Source: an uncultured Duncaniella sp. (lineage in GTDB: Bacteria; Bacteroidota; Bacteroidia; Bacteroidales; Muribaculaceae). From it: a stretch of 37,170 bases of DNA. The stretch's first letter is position 1. Every line of letters starts with the position of its first letter. Location: the NCBI GenBank assembly GCA_958352885.1, contig CATWQI010000016.1, positions 1 to 37,170 on the forward strand, in the 5' to 3' direction. The translations under genes were made by a program, and so were the position numbers. Below the pieces are notes generated by a model. That model was not told the DNA's origin, did no database searches, and saw only the letters and a program-made list of their open reading frames with translations. Shown one piece after another: positions 35,107 to 37,170 of the stretch.

Positions 35107-35114
35107 TATCTTTG
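35107..35114 (+). promoter_or_regulatory. -7 element of the TGS/kinase-like gene
   Basis: TATCTTTG fits TAnnTTTG. The -33 region lacks a clear TTTG. The start would be near 35120, giving a leader of about 110 nt. Confidence 0.5.
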
Positions 35115-35230
35115 TGAAAAAGAGCGGGAAAGGCCGGGAATGGTAGCGTCAATTCTGATGCGGCTTATGTGTGCTTCTGATGAGCGTTGCCTGTAAAATT
35201 TTGGAAATAACAAATAAAATATAATTCATC

Positions 35231-36916
35231 ATGTCAAACCAGCTGAAAATATATTGTGTCAATATCGGCGAATATGTGCCGGTCAACGGAGGGGAGACTC
35301 TTGCCGTGATATATGAGCGGCTTAAGGAGCGTATCCCTTTCACTCCGATTTGTGCCCGTGTCAACAACAAGACTGAATGCATGGCCTTTCAGGTCTTTAC
35401 TCCCAAGCAGGTTGAATTCCTTTCGGTAAATTCCTCGTCAGGGCATCGTTGCTACGTGCGTTCGCTTTGCATGATGCTGTATCGTGCGGTGGAGACGGTC
35501 TATCCCGGCACCCGTCTGCTTATATGCCACTCTGTTTCGCGAGGGTATTACTGCCGTCTCGTGGGTATGCATCCTGATGCGCATGTGGCTCAGGCTCTCA
35601 AGTCAGAGATGGAGAAGCTGGTGGAGCGTGACTTGCCTTTTGAACGGAGGGAGCGTCTCACATCCGATGTCATTGAGATTTTCCGTCGCCAGGGGCTGTC
35701 AAACAAGGTGAAACTGCTTGAGTCTCTGCACAATCTATATACTGTGTATTGGCGTCTGGACGGGCTGTGCGATAGCTATTACGGTGAACTGGCTCCATCT
35801 ACCGGTCTGCTCGGAACGTTTGACCTACGACCTTACGAGGAAGGCCTGCTGCTGCTCGGTCCGGATGCTTCCGGGGCTTGCGACGTGTACGGGAAGTGTG
35901 CGCTTGCAGTTCCGCTCCCGCAGCCGAAGCTGTATCGTGCGTTCACTGATTATCTGCGTTTTAATCATATAATCGGCATACAGAACGCCGGAGATGTCAA
36001 CAGGGTCGTTGCCGAGGGCGGTACCGGCATGATGATAAATGTGGCGGAGGCGCTGCATGCAAAGTATATTGACGAGATAGCCTCTCGTATCACCGAGCGC
36101 TATCGTGCCGGCGGCGCAAGGGTGGTGCTGATTGCCGGTCCGTCGTCGTCAGGCAAGACCACATTCACCAAGCGTCTGGCAGTGCAGTTGCTTACCAACC
36201 TGCTCCGTCCTGTGATGATTTCGCTTGACGATTATTTTGTGAACAGAGAGTGCACTCCGCTCGACGAGAGTGGCGATTATGATTATGAGTCGCTATTCTC
36301 TCTTGACCTTGAGCTTTTTAACGATCATCTCAACCGCCTGATAGCCGGCGAGGAGGTAGAATTGCCGACCTATAATTTTGAGCGTGGTGAGCGTGAGTTC
36401 CGTGGTAATCGTATATGTCTCGAAGAGGGCTCGGTGCTGCTTATAGAGGGTATTCACGGTCTTAATCCGGAGTTGACACGCCATGTCGACGCCGATATGA
36501 AGTACTGTATATATGTCTCTGCCCTCACAACTCTTGCCATTGATGACCATAATTGGGTGCCGACTACCGACAACCGTTTGCTTCGCCGCATAATACGTGA
36601 CTATAAGTATCGTGGCACCTCGGCGGTGGAGACTATACGGCGTTGGCCAAGCGTGCGCCGTGGTGAGGAGAAATGGATATTCCCATATCAGGAAAATGCC
36701 GACTCGATGTTTAATTCCTCTCTGCTTTTCGAGCTGGGCGTGATGCGTGATGAGGCTGAACGAGTGTTGCGTGATGTTCCCAATGATATCCCGGAGTATG
36801 CCGAGGCATACAGGTTGCGCAAATTCCTCGGTTATTTTTCTCCCATATCCGACCGTTTGATACCTCCCATGTCGCTTTTGCGAGAATTTCTCGGGGGCTC
36901 ATCATTCCACTATTGA
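35231..36916 (+). CDS. TGS/ThrRS-like domain fused to uridine kinase-like P-loop kinase
   Basis: This 561-residue cytoplasmic protein has a TGS-like N-terminus (residues 1-65, KIYCVNIGEYVPVNGGETLAVIYERL). A middle region resembling the threonyl-tRNA synthetase editing/second domain follows (about 70-250, with HSVSRGYYCRL). The C-terminal nucleoside/phosphoribulokinase domain has Walker A GPSSSGKT at 303-310, followed by ISLDDYFV and IEGIHGLNPEL. This architecture is common in Bacteroidetes and Firmicutes and is annotated as nucleoside or uridine kinase. Its true substrate is not fixed by sequence. The kinase part should use ATP to phosphorylate a nucleoside-like molecule. It stands alone on the plus strand, with a promoter element upstream and a hairpin terminator 5 bp after the stop. 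Confidence 0.88.
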   Translation: MSNQLKIYCVNIGEYVPVNGGETLAVIYERLKERIPFTPICARVNNKTECMAFQVFTPKQVEFLSVNSSSGHRCYVRSLCMMLYRAVETVYPGTRLLICHSVSRGYYCRLVGMHPDAHVAQALKSEMEKLVERDLPFERRERLTSDVIEIFRRQGLSNKVKLLESLHNLYTVYWRLDGLCDSYYGELAPSTGLLGTFDLRPYEEGLLLLGPDASGACDVYGKCALAVPLPQPKLYRAFTDYLRFNHIIGIQNAGDVNRVVAEGGTGMMINVAEALHAKYIDEIASRITERYRAGGARVVLIAGPSSSGKTTFTKRLAVQLLTNLLRPVMISLDDYFVNRECTPLDESGDYDYESLFSLDLELFNDHLNRLIAGEEVELPTYNFERGEREFRGNRICLEEGSVLLIEGIHGLNPELTRHVDADMKYCIYVSALTTLAIDDHNWVPTTDNRLLRRIIRDYKYRGTSAVETIRRWPSVRRGEEKWIFPYQENADSMFNSSLLFELGVMRDEAERVLRDVPNDIPEYAEAYRLRKFLGYFSPISDRLIPPMSLLREFLGGSSFHY

Positions 36917-36921
36917 TATAA

Positions 36922-36951
36922 AGTGCGGGCAGTGGTGACGCTGCCCGCACT
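36922..36951 (+). terminator. Hairpin terminator after the kinase-like gene
   Basis: AGTGCGGGCAG (36922-36932) and CTGCCCGCACT (36941-36951) form a perfect 11-bp GC-rich stem with an 8-nt loop. The following sequence (TGTTATGTCTGCTTTTA) is only weakly T-rich. Confidence 0.7.
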
Positions 36952-36974
36952 TGTTATGTCTGCTTTTATAAATG

Positions 36975-36982
36975 TATCTTTG
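36975..36982 (+). promoter_or_regulatory. First promoter element reading toward the right edge
   Basis: TATCTTTG fits TAnnTTTG. A TTGT at 36951-36954, partly inside the terminator stem, sits at about the -33 distance. It reads rightward into the gene-free end of the window. Confidence 0.45.
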
Positions 36983-37065
36983 ATGAATCTGTTTTCAAGT
37001 ATAATTTTCTCTCTCTTTAATATAATAATGTGGAAGAGAAAGATTATTGTGTCTATTTGTGGTTG

Positions 37066-37087
37066 AAGTGTTAAATAAGTGTTAAAT
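37066..37087 (+). repeat. Perfect 11-bp tandem repeat upstream of the edge promoter
   Basis: AAGTGTTAAAT occurs twice without a gap (37066-37076 and 37077-37087) and ends 12 bp before the -33 box at 37100. Its phase, one helical turn per copy, and its position suit an upstream activating element or protein-binding site. Confidence 0.7.
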
Positions 37088-37099
37088 GGGTGCTGAAAA

Positions 37100-37131
37100 T
37101 TTGGAGGGTTCAACGGAAGTGTCTACCTTTG
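37100..37131 (+). promoter_or_regulatory. Strong consensus promoter at the right edge (possibly rRNA operon)
   Basis: TTTG (37100-37103) and TACCTTTG (37124-37131) are separated by exactly 20 bp, a consensus match. With the upstream tandem repeat and a second promoter element at 36975, this resembles the multi-promoter front of a highly expressed operon. The transcript begins near 37136, and its gene lies outside the window. The rRNA suggestion is inference. Confidence 0.65.
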
Positions 37132-37170
37132 CACTCGCTTTTCAGGAGCGACGCTCACGGAGGTGAGGGC

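Larger units (their letters stand above)
34760..35230. other. 471-bp divergent intergenic region
   Basis: No gene is supported here. Left of centre is the promoter element of the C11 peptidase (34823-34830, minus). Right of centre is that of the kinase-like gene (35107-35114, plus). Between them is a hairpin-rich stretch ending in T runs (35007-35085). The leader of the kinase-like gene (about 35119-35230) contains a small hairpin GCGTCA/TGATGC and an AT-rich segment directly before the ATG. Confidence 0.65.

Noticed and set aside
1..37170. CRISPR arrays, insertion sequences or defence genes
   Set aside because: No regularly spaced repeats, transposase motifs or known defence-gene families were seen on either strand.

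Overview
The window is chromosomal DNA from a member of the Bacteroidales. Supporting signs are a SusC/SusD pair, lipoprotein signal peptides with short lipoboxes, a GLPGLI-family protein, Bacteroidetes-type promoters (TTTG about 20 bp before TAnnTTTG), and little Shine-Dalgarno sequence before starts. The protein style resembles Muribaculaceae, but sequence reading alone cannot fix the family.

Left flank (1-8837): the start of mfd and an S41 carboxy-terminal protease, both on the minus strand. Then come two identical plus-strand tRNA-Asn genes with a shared promoter and a bidirectional terminator, a GLPGLI-family exported protein, a ComM/YifB AAA+ ATPase, and a full-length cobalamin-dependent methionine synthase (metH).

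Centre (8920-28126): a minus-strand polysaccharide utilization locus for glucuronoxylan or arabinoxylan. In transcription order it encodes a SusC transporter, a SusD binding protein, a surface glycan-binding lipoprotein, a large GH10 xylanase with two inserted carbohydrate-binding modules, a GH35 enzyme, a SASA/CE20-like acetylesterase, a GPH-type sugar symporter, a short GH10 lipoprotein, a GH43 enzyme without a signal peptide, a GH67 alpha-glucuronidase and a CE2-type acetylesterase. The logic is surface capture and cutting, SusCD import, periplasmic removal of glucuronate, acetyl and other decorations, symport into the cytoplasm, and final hydrolysis by GH43. A strong intrinsic terminator plus a second hairpin (19346-19426) separates the four-gene binding/import core from the debranching genes. 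The CE2 gene has its own promoter. No regulator gene (HTCS, SusR or ECF type) lies in the window. A 558-bp AT-rich region precedes susC and holds one promoter match and several repeats.

Right flank (28685-37170): a recJ-recQ operon, an MscS channel and a clostripain-like (C11) lipoprotein, all on the minus strand. Then comes a plus-strand TGS/uridine-kinase-like protein with a terminator. Behind it sit two promoter matches and an 11-bp tandem repeat, pointing to a strongly expressed unit beyond the right edge, possibly an rRNA operon. Upstream of recJ, right at a predicted transcription start, is a 125-nt segment whose two ends pair through two stacked stems. This is the best candidate for an undescribed structured RNA. 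No CRISPR array, insertion sequence, prophage or defence system was seen.
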